DNA of 64,000 bases from Bombiscardovia apis (lineage in GTDB: Bacteria > Actinomycetota > Actinomycetes > Actinomycetales > Bifidobacteriaceae). Shown one piece after another: positions 29,333 through 38,124 of this stretch. The stretch is taken from NCBI RefSeq assembly GCF_033095945.1, contig NZ_AP026800.1:744001-808000 (forward strand), given 5' to 3'. A program made the position numbers and the translations under genes. The first letter of the stretch is position 1; every line of letters starts with the position of its first letter. The notes below the pieces were generated by a model. The model did no database searches. It was not told the DNA's origin and saw nothing but the letters and a program-made list of their open reading frames with translations.

Positions 29333-29993
29333 GATGCCCCCATTCTGCCGATGGATAGGGCGAATCTGGACTGGAATGGAAGCCAGGTTTACGATTGCCG
29401 GTGGGCTGACCGGCGCTCCTGCTGCTATTTGGCGTGCCTGCCAAGGTGTGGTTTGAGCTTGCGCCAGGCTGTGGATAAGTAACTTTGGGAGCGGGTCTGC
29501 CTTCAATATGCGTGGAAGTATCAGCGCGCTGCCAGTGGTAATTGCCAGTAACTACTCCCCAGACGACGAGCTCTTCACCTTCAAGCGGGTGAAAGTCAGG
29601 GTAGGCGGGATTTTCTGCATGTAAGTAAGTTTGCTGCCCTTGGCATCGCAGGCGTTTTACGGTGAGCTCATCGTTCAGAATAGCGATAACCACATCGCCG
29701 TCGGTAGGAGTTAGAGAACGGTCAACGATGAGCAGGTCGTTGTCGAAAATGCCGGCACCGATCATGGAGTCACCAGCTACACGCACTATGAATGTGGAAT
29801 TGGGATGCACGATGACGTGTTCGTCAAAACTAAATTCGCCCGAAAAGTAATCTTGCGCTACTGAGGGAAAACCGGCGTGTACGGCCTCCAGAGCCACGGG
29901 AACAAGCTGCGGTTTGAGGCTTATCGAATAGACGTTACTGACATCAAGAGTTTGGTCACCTGCTGTCGCCGGTCTCGCGGACTGATCTGCCAT
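29325..29993 (-). CDS. umuD: UmuD-like S24 peptidase
   Basis: A 222-residue self-cleaving S24 protease of the UmuD/LexA type without a DNA-binding domain. The cleavage site is Ala40-Gly41 in VHAGFPS. The catalytic pair is Ser76 (GDSMIGAGI) and Lys113 (ELTVKRL). After about residue 155 there is a Pro/Ser/Gly/Asn-rich extension of roughly 65 residues that classic UmuD (about 140 residues) lacks. ATG 29993 is chosen because GAGGTG precedes it; an in-frame ATG at 30005 has none. A LexA box lies 24 bases upstream. Confidence 0.9.
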   Translation of the reverse strand: MADQSARPATAGDQTLDVSNVYSISLKPQLVPVALEAVHAGFPSVAQDYFSGEFSFDEHVIVHPNSTFIVRVAGDSMIGAGIFDNDLLIVDRSLTPTDGDVVIAILNDELTVKRLRCQGQQTYLHAENPAYPDFHPLEGEELVVWGVVTGNYHWQRADTSTHIEGRPAPKVTYPQPGASSNHTLAGTPNSSRSAGQPTGNRKPGFHSSPDSPYPSAEWGHHV

Positions 29994-30016
29994 GCCACAC
30001 CTCATCCATAATGTAC

Positions 30017-30032
30017 TCGAACATTTGTTCTA
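30017..30032. promoter_or_regulatory. LexA (SOS) box of umuDC
   Basis: TCGAACATTTGTTCTA matches the actinobacterial SOS palindrome TCGAAC-N4-GTTCGA with one change in the last half-site. It lies 24 bases before the umuD start, where LexA would block transcription. Confidence 0.9.
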
Positions 30033-30062
30033 ATTTATTATGGATGTACAAGCGGACAAAGT

Positions 30063-31190
30063 TTAGTCTTGTATGTTGTCTATTTCATCGTCTTCAATGT
30101 GGTACTTGGGTAGCGTAACTTCAAAGTCAGCTCCGCGATTATCATCTACTACACGCACCTGTCCGCCGTGCAATTGTGCAGCCCAGCGGGCGATGGAGAG
30201 ACCCAGCCCAGTGCCGCCAGACTCAGTACCGGGGCCCGACTTGCCTTTCACAAACCTGCGGAAAATGTCAGAGCGGGCCTGCGCTGGAATTTGCGAACCA
30301 AAGTTGATGACATTGGTTACTACCGTGCCATGAGTCTCGTCTTCATGTGCTTCTATAAGTACGTCAGTGCCGTCTGCTGAATGTTTTAAGGCGTTGGCAA
30401 TAATGTTGGTAAAGAGCTGGCGGAGGCGGTCTTGGTCGCCTTCTAGAGTGATCCCGCTAGGAATGTCTACATGAATCTGATGGGCATGCCCGGCATCGGC
30501 AATCTCCAGAGGCTCGACCGTGTCGTCGATGAACTCGGCGAAGTTGAACTTTTCGATTTCCAAACTGGCAGCGCCTGCCTCCATGCGAGACAAATCAAGC
30601 AGGAAAGCAATTAAATCGCTCAAGCGGTGGGTCTGGTTGAGAATGCCTTCTAGATTGGCTGGAGTAGGCTCAGTGACGCCATCAGCCATGTTTTCGACCA
30701 TAGCTTGCAGGGCAGAGACGGGCGTGCGTAGCTCGTGAGAGACGTTCGCCACCATGTCTCGCCTCATCTGGTCGGCATGCTCAAGCTCTTCAGCCATCTC
30801 ATTGAAGGACCGAGCTAAGAGCCCAACTTCATCTCGAGAACTCGTGGCGGTGTGAACGCGCACGCTGTAATTGCCCTCGGCCATAGCCTCAGCAGCATCC
30901 CTCATCTGCCGTAGGGGAGCGGTGAGTCCCCGGGAAAAGTAGTAAGTGATGCCCAGAGCCACTATTAGGGTAAGCGGCATGGCAATCCAGCCGGACCAGC
31001 CGATTTTCAGCAAGAACCAAGCCATCACAAAAGCAATGGCGGTAGATAGGGTAATCAACACGCTCAGCTCGGCCTTGAGCGAGGAAAAAGTACCAATAGG
31101 CCGATCTGTTTTGAGCGTGGAATCTACAGCAGAAGTGAGCGTCTGCTTTGCTGAGTTTCTTTTACGTTGAGAAGATGACTGCTTACTCAT
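30063..31190 (-). CDS. Sensor histidine kinase (HAMP-HisKA-HATPase)
   Basis: A 375-residue kinase with two membrane helices (about 42-62 and 68-88) and almost no loop between them, so it probably senses a membrane or cytoplasmic signal. A HAMP domain (about 90-142) follows, then the phosphoacceptor motif VSHELRTPVSALQ and an ATPase domain with N box NIIANALKHSA and G box GGTGLGLSIAR. The C-terminus is rich in Asp/Glu/Ile. It is 31 bases downstream of its response regulator in the same operon. The stimulus and targets cannot be read from sequence. Confidence 0.93.
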   Translation of the reverse strand: MSKQSSSQRKRNSAKQTLTSAVDSTLKTDRPIGTFSSLKAELSVLITLSTAIAFVMAWFLLKIGWSGWIAMPLTLIVALGITYYFSRGLTAPLRQMRDAAEAMAEGNYSVRVHTATSSRDEVGLLARSFNEMAEELEHADQMRRDMVANVSHELRTPVSALQAMVENMADGVTEPTPANLEGILNQTHRLSDLIAFLLDLSRMEAGAASLEIEKFNFAEFIDDTVEPLEIADAGHAHQIHVDIPSGITLEGDQDRLRQLFTNIIANALKHSADGTDVLIEAHEDETHGTVVTNVINFGSQIPAQARSDIFRRFVKGKSGPGTESGGTGLGLSIARWAAQLHGGQVRVVDDNRGADFEVTLPKYHIEDDEIDNIQD

Positions 31191-31221
31191 GCGCTGAACT
31201 TATAGCCCCCCAAGCTTTGTA

Positions 31222-31944
31222 TCAGTTGCTCTCCGGCGGTTCAAAGGCATAGCCCACGCCGTGTACGGTGCGAATCATCTGAGCACCCAGCTTATGGCGC
31301 AAGGCCTTCACATGGGAGTCAACAGTGCGGGTGCCTGAGGCATCTACCCAGTCCCAGACTTCTTCTAGTAGCTTTTCGCGGGTGAGTACCGACTTGGGCT
31401 TGCGGGCCAAGGTAGCCAGCAGGTCAAACTCAGTGGGCGTGAGGTGAACTTGCTCGCCATCTTGAATCACAATGCGCTGGGCTGGGTCGATGACTAGTGA
31501 TCCAAAATCGAGCAGCTTCTCGTTTTCTGAATTCTTGGCAATCACCTTGGCTCGCTCCACTCGGCGTAGGAGGGCCTTGCATCGGGCAATGAGCTCACGC
31601 ATGGAGAAGGGTTTGGTCATGTAATCATCAGCGCCGGCACCCAAGCCAGTGACCTTGTCGGCCTCATCGTCGCGGGCCGTCAAAATGAGCACAGGCACTG
31701 GCCGCTCAGCCACGATGCGCTTGGTTGCCTCAAGGCCATCCATAACGGGAAGCATGATATCCATGACCACTAAGTCTGGCTTAAACTGGCTAGCTGCTTG
31801 TACGGCGCTTGCGCCATCTGCGGCCACACGCGCAGTCCAACCCTCAGCAGTAATGCGCTGCGCTATAGCCGTAGCTAGCGTAGGCTCATCTTCGACCACG
31901 AGGATAGTGGTCCCTGCCGCGTAAGTGGTCGTATTTTTGATCAT
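31222..31944 (-). CDS. OmpR/PhoB-family response regulator
   Basis: A 240-residue regulator with a receiver domain (acidic pocket VVEDEP, phosphoacceptor Asp62 in VVMDIMLP, Lys111 in MTKPF) and a winged-helix DNA-binding domain (LTPTEFDLLATLARKP, RTVHGVGYAFE). It is the first gene of a two-gene operon with the kinase downstream. The start at ATG 31944 gives 13 residues before the receiver fold; the start is not strongly fixed by a binding site. TAGAAT on the minus strand near 31987 is a candidate -10. Confidence 0.94.
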   Translation of the reverse strand: MIKNTTTYAAGTTILVVEDEPTLATAIAQRITAEGWTARVAADGASAVQAASQFKPDLVVMDIMLPVMDGLEATKRIVAERPVPVLILTARDDEADKVTGLGAGADDYMTKPFSMRELIARCKALLRRVERAKVIAKNSENEKLLDFGSLVIDPAQRIVIQDGEQVHLTPTEFDLLATLARKPKSVLTREKLLEEVWDWVDASGTRTVDSHVKALRHKLGAQMIRTVHGVGYAFEPPESN

Positions 31945-32171
31945 GCTCGCTCTGCCTTTACTCTACGCAATAGTTCTCATCGTATTCTAGACTAGTCATA
32001 GGGGTAAAAAAAGTATTTTCCCCCTCTTTTTTGGCTTCTCCACAGGCGCTCGGACTGCTGAGTTTGTGGCTCAAAGTCCATAGCGAATGCAAATATATAC
32101 CTGTATTATTGTACATTTACGTTGCTACTACGCGCAGGCCATGCACCTGCTAGTACGCTGATGGAGGGTCC

Positions 32172-32798
32172 ATGGATTACAAGGTCGGCGATATGGTCGT
32201 CTATCCGCGTCACGGTGCTGCCAGGGTCGATGCCATTACGGAGCGGACCGTTAAGGGGATTACACGAGAGTATTTGCAACTCTCTGTACTGTCCTCAGAT
32301 GGACTTGTTATTGATGTTCCCATCGAGAACGCCAAGAAGGTTGGTGTGCGAGACATCGTCGATGGTAAGGCCGTTGCCAAGGTCTTCCAAATTTTACGCA
32401 CTCCAATTGTTGAAGAAAAAGAGATGAATTGGTCTCGTCGTTATAAGCTCAATGTTGAGAAAATTGCCACCGGTGAGGTCAACAAAATAGCTGAAGTAGT
32501 GCGCGATCTTTCTCAGCGAGACGTTGACGAACACGGACTTTCTGCCGGAGAGAAACGCATGTTGAGCAAGGCTCGCTCGATTCTCACCTCAGAGATTGCC
32601 CTATCAGAAAAGATAGGCGAAGAAGAGACTCAGCGCTTAATCGATGTAAATCTCGGCTATGGTCAGCCCCAAGCTGGAGATGAAAAGCATCACAGCAAGG
32701 CCCCTAAAGAGTCAGCCGACCAGACTTTGGCTCGGGTAGCAGAGCAGGCTAAGGCCAAAGCAGCCAAGGCCAAGTCAAAAACTAAGTCCAAGAAGTAA
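32172..32798 (+). CDS. carD: CarD/CdnL-type RNA polymerase-binding transcription factor
   Basis: A 208-residue protein. The N-terminal RNA-polymerase-interacting domain begins at YKVGDMVVYPRHGAARV, the same fold as the CarD module of Mfd. A helical DNA-contacting domain follows (about 60-160, with WSRRYKLNVEKI). The last 45 residues are Lys/Ala-rich. CarD stabilises open promoter complexes, notably at rRNA promoters, and is essential in mycobacteria. GGAGGG before ATG 32172 supports the start. Confidence 0.93.
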   Translation: MDYKVGDMVVYPRHGAARVDAITERTVKGITREYLQLSVLSSDGLVIDVPIENAKKVGVRDIVDGKAVAKVFQILRTPIVEEKEMNWSRRYKLNVEKIATGEVNKIAEVVRDLSQRDVDEHGLSAGEKRMLSKARSILTSEIALSEKIGEEETQRLIDVNLGYGQPQAGDEKHHSKAPKESADQTLARVAEQAKAKAAKAKSKTKSKK

Positions 32799-32822
32799 CG
32801 CTGTAATTCGTTACAAAGTAAT

Positions 32823-32877
32823 CGGGCAGTAGCATTCGCCGAGCGTCGTTGTATACGACTACGAATGCTACTGCCCG
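32823..32877. terminator. Bidirectional terminator between carD and the metal transporter
   Basis: Arms of 16 bp, CGGGCAGTAGCATTCG at 32823-32838 and its complement at 32862-32877, with a further short stem in the loop. It lies between convergent genes. Confidence 0.85.
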
Positions 32878-32909
32878 CTTGTGTATAAGCCAGCATGCCT
32901 CAGTCGGCG

Positions 32910-33755
32910 CTAGACGCTGCGCTTACCTCTGTGTTTCAAGCTTTGACCGGCCTGAGCAATAGCCCAAATTAGTGTGGAAATACTGACTATGATGAAGGAC
33001 GGGGGAGCGGGAAACATGGTGGAAAGCACTAGTCCGCCCCAGATAGAGACCAAGCAGATACAGCCGGAAACAATCATGGCTTTGAGTGGAGAAGCAACCA
33101 TGATGTTGGCTGTAGCGGCAGGCGTCACTATGAGAGCAAAAATAAGCAAGGTGCCGACTGCGGGCACAGCAATGGTAATAACGCCAGCCATAAGAGCCAT
33201 ATATACTAGGTTCATAGCGGCAATGGGAACGCCTTTGGCTTGAGCTACTTGCTCGTCGAGAGAGCTAAAGAGCAAGGGGCGATACATAAGCATAAGCACC
33301 ACAACCAGCGCTATATCAAAGATGACGAAGCCAATGATTTGATCGCTGGTTACCGTCAGAATTGAGCCAAACAAGATGGCCTGCATCTGTTGAGAAGCCG
33401 AAGATGAGAGCCGAGCAAAGAAAAGCCCTAAACCTGTTGCAAAAGCTAATACGGTGCCGGTAGCAATTTCGCGCTGAGAAGCCTTCTTGCCCAAGGCACC
33501 GATAATAAGTGCGCCCCCTAATGCAAAGATACCCAATCCTGCCGAGACCGGGAGCCCCAAAAGTACAGCTCCGGTAGCGCCGGGCAATCCGATGTGGGCA
33601 AGGGCATGGGCCGCGAAGGTGGAGTGCCGCGCAATAGTGAAGTAACCCATCGCTCCGGCAGCAATAGCTATGAGAGCCCCAGCTAGGATGGCCTTAATCA
33701 TAAAAGGTGACCCTAGGGTCTCTAACCAATTTGGGTCAAAACTGAAGGCGTTCAT
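32910..33755 (-). CDS. Metal ABC transporter permease (ZnuB/MntB family)
   Basis: A 281-residue polytopic membrane protein of the ABC-3 family with about eight helices. The conserved AHALAHIGLPG loop and the VVAVGTLL-like segment (here AVPAVGTLLIFALIVTP) are present. It forms the channel for a divalent metal, most often zinc or manganese. Its start overlaps the ATPase stop by 4 bases. No substrate-binding protein gene is adjacent, so the binding partner must be encoded elsewhere. Confidence 0.9.
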   Translation of the reverse strand: MNAFSFDPNWLETLGSPFMIKAILAGALIAIAAGAMGYFTIARHSTFAAHALAHIGLPGATGAVLLGLPVSAGLGIFALGGALIIGALGKKASQREIATGTVLAFATGLGLFFARLSSSASQQMQAILFGSILTVTSDQIIGFVIFDIALVVVLMLMYRPLLFSSLDEQVAQAKGVPIAAMNLVYMALMAGVITIAVPAVGTLLIFALIVTPAATANIMVASPLKAMIVSGCICLVSIWGGLVLSTMFPAPPSFIIVSISTLIWAIAQAGQSLKHRGKRSV

Positions 33756-34624
33756 GCTTGCCTTTCCTGTGCGCTGTGTTCCATGTCGAGTCTGGCGATT
33801 TCTGTGGCTGTGTGCGTGTGATGCCGTCGCATGCTTGGGCCTTGAACGCTTGGGCTGATAAACATTTCGCCCTGCGCGGTCGTGACCACCTCCACATCGG
33901 TGCCATACAAGTGAGTTAAAAGTTCCGAGTCCATTACATCGTGAATACCTGCGTAATGAGGGTGCCCATCTAATAGATATATGGCGCCGTCCAAAATGGG
34001 CAGGAGCATATTCAAATCATGGGCCACCACCTGCACGCTCATACCTAACTCAGAGTTGAGCCGGGCCAAGACTTGCACAATTTCGCGCTGACTGGCCAAA
34101 TCAAGGTTGGCAAGCGGCTCGTCGAGCATGAGGAGTTTGGGCTTACCGGCGAGAGCCTGGGCAATGGCCACCCGTTGCCTCAGGCCTCCCGAAAGGTCGC
34201 TCAGTCTGGAGTGGGCCCTGTCGTGCACGCCTGTAAAGGTCATGGCTTGATTGGCCTGTTCGCGCTCGCTGCGAGTGGTGGGGTGGAGACCGAAACGGGT
34301 GCCGTTAATACCTAGGAGTACCGATTGCTCGACAGTCAGATTGGCATCAATTTCGCTGGTATATGACTGAGGCACATATCCAATCTGTGCCGTTGCCTTG
34401 CCTGCGGGCTGCCCCAATACGCTGATGGAGCCTTCCGAAAGGGGGAGTAGTCCCAGTTCTGCTTTCATCAGAGTAGTTTTGCCAGCGCCGTTGGTGCCTA
34501 CAATGGCCGTTACTGTGCCAGTAGGAATGGCGAAATTGCCGTGGGACCAAATGCTGTGCCCGCTGCGGGCAATGGCCGCTTGAGTGAGAACGATTACTGC
34601 GTTCCCGTGTTCGTGTTCTGACAT
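33752..34624 (-). CDS. Metal ABC transporter ATP-binding protein (ZnuC-like)
   Basis: A 290-residue ATPase with Walker A GTNGAGKTTL, Q-loop GYVPQSY, signature LSGGLRQRVAIAQAL and Walker B LLMLDEPLANLD. Histidines cluster at both ends (SEHEHG and RRHHTHT), which fits metal handling. It is first in a two-gene operon with the permease. A Fur-family-like dyad lies 44 bases upstream of its start. Confidence 0.92.
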   Translation of the reverse strand: MSEHEHGNAVIVLTQAAIARSGHSIWSHGNFAIPTGTVTAIVGTNGAGKTTLMKAELGLLPLSEGSISVLGQPAGKATAQIGYVPQSYTSEIDANLTVEQSVLLGINGTRFGLHPTTRSEREQANQAMTFTGVHDRAHSRLSDLSGGLRQRVAIAQALAGKPKLLMLDEPLANLDLASQREIVQVLARLNSELGMSVQVVAHDLNMLLPILDGAIYLLDGHPHYAGIHDVMDSELLTHLYGTDVEVVTTAQGEMFISPSVQGPSMRRHHTHTATEIARLDMEHSAQERQA

Positions 34625-34667
34625 GTACGTTCTTTCTGGCCAGATTCAGATGCAAATCATCTCTTAA

Positions 34668-34682
34668 TGATTATGATTCTCA
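34668..34682. promoter_or_regulatory. Candidate Fur-family (Zur/Fur-like) operator
   Basis: TGATTATGATTCTCA is a 7-1-7 inverted repeat of the form TGAnnAT-n-ATnnTCA, the layout of Fur-superfamily boxes. It stands upstream of the metal transporter operon on the minus strand. Which metal regulator binds is not clear. Confidence 0.55.
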
Positions 34683-34767
34683 ATATGGACAAGGAAACAT
34701 GCTCGACAAGACCTGTCGATAGGCTAAAGGCACACCAGATAACTCCAGCGCATGGGAGGCGGTAGGC

Positions 34768-35649
34768 ATGGCCTTACGATTAGACGGAACTGCCCAGGCG
34801 GCTCAGATAAAAGAACAGCTTAAAGCAAGGGTTGAAACCCTCAGACAGCAAGGTATCGAGCCGGGCTTAGGGACTTTGCTCGTAGGAGAAGATCCAGGTT
34901 CGGTCAAGTATGTTGAGGGAAAGCATCGTGATTGTGCTGAAGTAGGCATTCGCTCTATCCGCCGCCAACTGCCAGCCAGTGCTAGCCAAAGTGACATCGC
35001 TAAGGAAGTTGCAGCGCTCAATGCCGATCCTTCCTGCACCGGTTTTATTGTCCAGCTGCCGCTTCCTCGGGGCGTAGACCAGACCGCAATTATCAATCAG
35101 ATAGACCCAGCCAAAGATGCTGACGGCATGCATCCTTACAATCTTGGACAGCTCGTTTTGCATACTGCCGGTCCTATTGATACGCCTTTGCCCTGCACTC
35201 CGCGAGGTATTATCAGCCTGCTGGATGCCTACGATGTGAAATTAGATGGCAAGCAAGTGTGCGTTATTGGGCGCGGACTCACCGTCGGCAGAACCATTGG
35301 TTTACTGCTGACTCGCAAGAGCGTCAATGCTACCGTGACTTTGTGCCACACCGGTACCCGCAATCTCAGCGAGCAGATGCGTCAAGCCGATGTGATTATT
35401 GCCGCAGTTGGGCAAGTGGGAATAGTGAAGGCTCAAGATGTTTCTGAGGGAGCGGTCCTAGTCGATGTCGGAGTTACCCGGTTCTGGGATGAAGAAGCAC
35501 AGCGTTGGCGGGTGCGTGGCGATATTGAACCAGCGGCTCGTGAACGGGCAGCGGCTTACACGCCAAATCCTGGGGGAGTGGGGCCCATGACCCGGGCTAT
35601 GCTCTTGGTTAATGTAGTCGAAGCAGCGGAGCGTGCAGAGGCTCAATAA
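34768..35649 (+). CDS. folD: Bifunctional methylenetetrahydrofolate dehydrogenase/cyclohydrolase
   Basis: A 293-residue FolD that interconverts methylene-, methenyl- and 10-formyl-tetrahydrofolate for purine and formyl-Met synthesis. Tyr48 and Lys52 (in [15 protein letters not shown]) are the catalytic pair. [10 protein letters not shown], the nucleotide-binding [11 protein letters not shown] and the ending [13 protein letters not shown] are all present. GGAGGCGG before ATG 34768 supports the start. It stands alone between divergent and downstream promoters. Confidence 0.96.
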   Translation: MALRLDGTAQAAQIKEQLKARVETLRQQGIEPGLGTLLVGEDPGSVKYVEGKHRDCAEVGIRSIRRQLPASASQSDIAKEVAALNADPSCTGFIVQLPLPRGVDQTAIINQIDPAKDADGMHPYNLGQLVLHTAGPIDTPLPCTPRGIISLLDAYDVKLDGKQVCVIGRGLTVGRTIGLLLTRKSVNATVTLCHTGTRNLSEQMRQADVIIAAVGQVGIVKAQDVSEGAVLVDVGVTRFWDEEAQRWRVRGDIEPAARERAAAYTPNPGGVGPMTRAMLLVNVVEAAERAEAQ

Positions 35650-35827
35650 GTTGTCCCGGTGGCTCACCCCGGAAAGAATTCGCGACACGCCGAGCGCTTT
35701 CAGTCCATTTGACTGCCCCAGCTCCTATTATGTAAGAGTATGTCCGTCAAGGGCGGGCCAAAATTTAAGATTCATAACTGAAAATTAGTAATTATCCATC
35801 CATACTATTCAAGAAAACTACTCATTA

Positions 35828-37348
35828 ATGGCAGAGAATACACAAGAAGTTCCACAGGTCGCTATCAACGATATCGGCTCCCAAGAGGACTTCATCAAGG
35901 CAGTCGATTCCACAATTAAGAACTTCGACGATGGCGATTTGGTTCAGGGCACCGTCGTTAAGATTGATCACGACGAAGTTTTGCTGGACATTGGCTACAA
36001 GACTGAGGGCGTGATCCCCGCTCGCGAGCTTTCCATCAAGAAGGATGTCAACCCGGACGAAGTCGTCCAGGTAGGTGACGAGGTTGAGGCACTCGTCGTC
36101 ACCAAGGAAGACAAGGAAGGCCGGCTCATTCTGTCCAAGAAGCGTGCTCAATATGAGCGTGCTTGGGGCGACATTGAGAAGATCAAGGACTCCGACGGCA
36201 TCGTTGAGGGTACTGTCATTGAGGCTGTCAAGGGCGGTTTGATTGTAGACATCGGTCTGCGTGGCTTCCTGCCTGCTTCCTTGGTCGAGATGCGCCGCGT
36301 GCGCGACCTGTCTCCTTACATTGGCCAGAAGATTCAGGCCAAGATTCTGGAACTCGACAAGAACCGCAACAATGTGGTCATTTCTCGCCGTCAGTACTTG
36401 GAAGAGACTCAGTCCGAAGTGCGCGAGACCTTCATGGCTCAGCTCAAGAAGGGCCAGATTCGCGAAGGCACTATCTCCTCGATCGTCAACTTCGGCGCAT
36501 TTGTCGATTTGGGCGGTGTCGACGGTCTCATTCACGTTTCCGAGCTTTCTTGGAAGCACATCGATCACCCCTCAGAGGTTGTCAAGGTTGGCCAGAAGGT
36601 CACCGTCGAGGTGCTGGATGTGGATTTGGATCGCGAGCGTATTTCTCTCTCGCTCAAGGCTACTCAGGAAGATCCTTGGCAGCGCTTTGCTCGCACTCAC
36701 GTACCTGGACAGGTCGTCAAGGGCAAGGTCACCAAGATTGTGCAGTTCGGTGTCTTCGTTTCCGTCGAAGATGGCATCGAGGGCCTGGTTCATATCTCCG
36801 AGCTGGCCAACCGCCACGTCGAGAATCCCGAGACTGTTGTCAAACAGGGCGAAGAAATCTTTGTCAAGGTCATCGATGTCGATCTCGATCGTCGTCGCAT
36901 CTCCCTGTCTCTTAAGCAGGCCGACGAGTCTGTTGATCCGGCTTCCGAGGACTTCGATCCAGCCATCTACGGCATGCCCGCAGAGTACGACGAAGAAGGC
37001 AATTACAAGTACCCCGAAGGCTTCGATTCCGAGACCAACGAGTGGATTGCTGGTTACGAAACGCAGCGCGAAGAGTGGGAAGCTCAGTATGCAGCAGCCC
37101 ACGAGCTGTGGGAGCAGCACAAGGCCTTCGTGGCCAAGGAGCTCGAAAACGCCGAGGCTTCTGCAGCCGAAGACGCCAAGAACTCCGAAGGCTCCGAGTC
37201 TTCTGAACCCGCTGCAAAGGGTGGTAACAAGGAAGCAGCTGATGCTTCTGCTAACACCTACTCCTCTGACGCTTCCACCGAGGGCACTTTGGCCGCTGAC
37301 GATCAGCTGGCAGCCCTGCGTGAGCAGCTCCTCAAGGAAAAGAAGTGA
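35828..37348 (+). CDS. rpsA: 30S ribosomal protein S1
   Basis: A 506-residue protein with four S1 RNA-binding domains (about 36-105, 123-190, 208-278 and 293-365) and an acidic C-terminal tail of 140 residues. The actinobacterial form has four domains rather than the six of E. coli. No Shine-Dalgarno precedes ATG 35828 (ACTCATTA), an A/U-rich leader like those of S1 genes elsewhere, where S1 regulates its own translation. It heads the rpsA-coaE-uvrB block conserved in mycobacteria, though a terminator follows it here. Confidence 0.96.
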   Translation: MAENTQEVPQVAINDIGSQEDFIKAVDSTIKNFDDGDLVQGTVVKIDHDEVLLDIGYKTEGVIPARELSIKKDVNPDEVVQVGDEVEALVVTKEDKEGRLILSKKRAQYERAWGDIEKIKDSDGIVEGTVIEAVKGGLIVDIGLRGFLPASLVEMRRVRDLSPYIGQKIQAKILELDKNRNNVVISRRQYLEETQSEVRETFMAQLKKGQIREGTISSIVNFGAFVDLGGVDGLIHVSELSWKHIDHPSEVVKVGQKVTVEVLDVDLDRERISLSLKATQEDPWQRFARTHVPGQVVKGKVTKIVQFGVFVSVEDGIEGLVHISELANRHVENPETVVKQGEEIFVKVIDVDLDRRRISLSLKQADESVDPASEDFDPAIYGMPAEYDEEGNYKYPEGFDSETNEWIAGYETQREEWEAQYAAAHELWEQHKAFVAKELENAEASAAEDAKNSEGSESSEPAAKGGNKEAADASANTYSSDASTEGTLAADDQLAALREQLLKEKK

Positions 37349-37384
37349 ACTATTAGTCTGAGCGCTTAGCGCTTGTGCTAATCA

Positions 37385-37420
37385 GAAGGCCCGGCTCTGC
37401 TGAAGAGCTGGGCCTTCTTC
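37385..37420 (+). terminator. Rho-independent terminator after rpsA
   Basis: GAAGGCCCGGCTCT pairs with AGAGCTGGGCCTTC (14 bp, one G-U) around a 5-base loop, followed by TTC. It is followed by coaE, 43 bases away. Confidence 0.85.
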
Positions 37421-37462
37421 GTACAGTTATGCTGAGGTGAAGCTCAGAGGAAGGCCGCGGCT

Positions 37463-38077
37463 ATGTTGCGAGTTGGTCTAACTGGTGGAATAGCTGCCGG
37501 GAAAAGCACTGTTGCTCGGCGCTTCGTGGAGGCCGGAGCTTGTCTTATTGACTATGACCGCATTGCTCATGAGATTACTGAGCCGGGCGGTTTGGCTATT
37601 GAGCCGATTTATGCTGCCTTCGGGAAGCAAGCTATCGAGAGTAACGGTGCGTTGAACCGGATCTGGCTGGCAAGCCAAGTGTTCAGCTCACCTGCTCAGT
37701 TAAAACGGTTGAACACGATTGAACACCCACTCATTTATCAAGAAGCTGCCCGCTTAGAAGAGCCTTGGATGGATACTGCCAGTGTTGTCGTTCACGACGT
37801 TCCACTGCTGGCAAGTGTATATCAAACAATTCCGTTTTCTTTTGATTTCATCATTACGGTTGAAGCTCCCGAGACTACCCGAATTGCGCGGATGGTGAAC
37901 GAGCGGCATATGACGCAGGCTCAAGCTGTTGCAAGAGTGGCGAATCAAGCCAGTCAAGCGGACAGGGAGCGTTTGGCTGACATTGTTATCGATGCCTCCC
38001 AGCCTATCGAACAAATGTTCGACTGTGTTGATAGAATATATGTACAATTACAGCAGCAAGCTCAACTGCGTCTGTAG
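37463..38077 (+). CDS. coaE: Dephospho-CoA kinase
   Basis: The last enzyme of coenzyme A synthesis, 204 residues. The P-loop is GLTGGIAAGKST at the N-terminus. The CoA/lid features include VVHDVPLL and the segment ERLADIVIDAS near the C-terminus. AGAGGAAGG precedes ATG 37463. Its 3' end contains a LexA box and -10 element that probably serve uvrB. The mycobacterial-type fusion with a C-terminal UPF0157 domain is absent. Confidence 0.94.
   Translation: MLRVGLTGGIAAGKSTVARRFVEAGACLIDYDRIAHEITEPGGLAIEPIYAAFGKQAIESNGALNRIWLASQVFSSPAQLKRLNTIEHPLIYQEAARLEEPWMDTASVVVHDVPLLASVYQTIPFSFDFIITVEAPETTRIARMVNERHMTQAQAVARVANQASQADRERLADIVIDASQPIEQMFDCVDRIYVQLQQQAQLRL
38007..38022. promoter_or_regulatory. 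LexA (SOS) box inside coaE, upstream of uvrB
   Basis: TCGAACAAATGTTCGA has perfect 6-base half-sites on both sides of a 4-base spacer, the full actinobacterial SOS consensus. It is within the coaE reading frame, 102 bases before the uvrB start. Confidence 0.88.
38032..38037 (+). promoter_or_regulatory. Candidate -10 of the uvrB promoter
   Basis: TAGAAT lies 9 bases after the LexA box. The matching -35 region would fall within the box, so LexA binding would occlude polymerase. The -35 itself is weak. Confidence 0.5.
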
Positions 38078-38124
38078 TTAAGGGTGCTGGGCACTGACTG
38101 TTGGAAGAGGAGCTAAGGAGTGGC

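Noticed and set aside
36261..37361. Long second frame inside rpsA
   Set aside because: It is a shadow frame produced by strong codon bias in rpsA; its translation is low-complexity Ser/Arg-rich.
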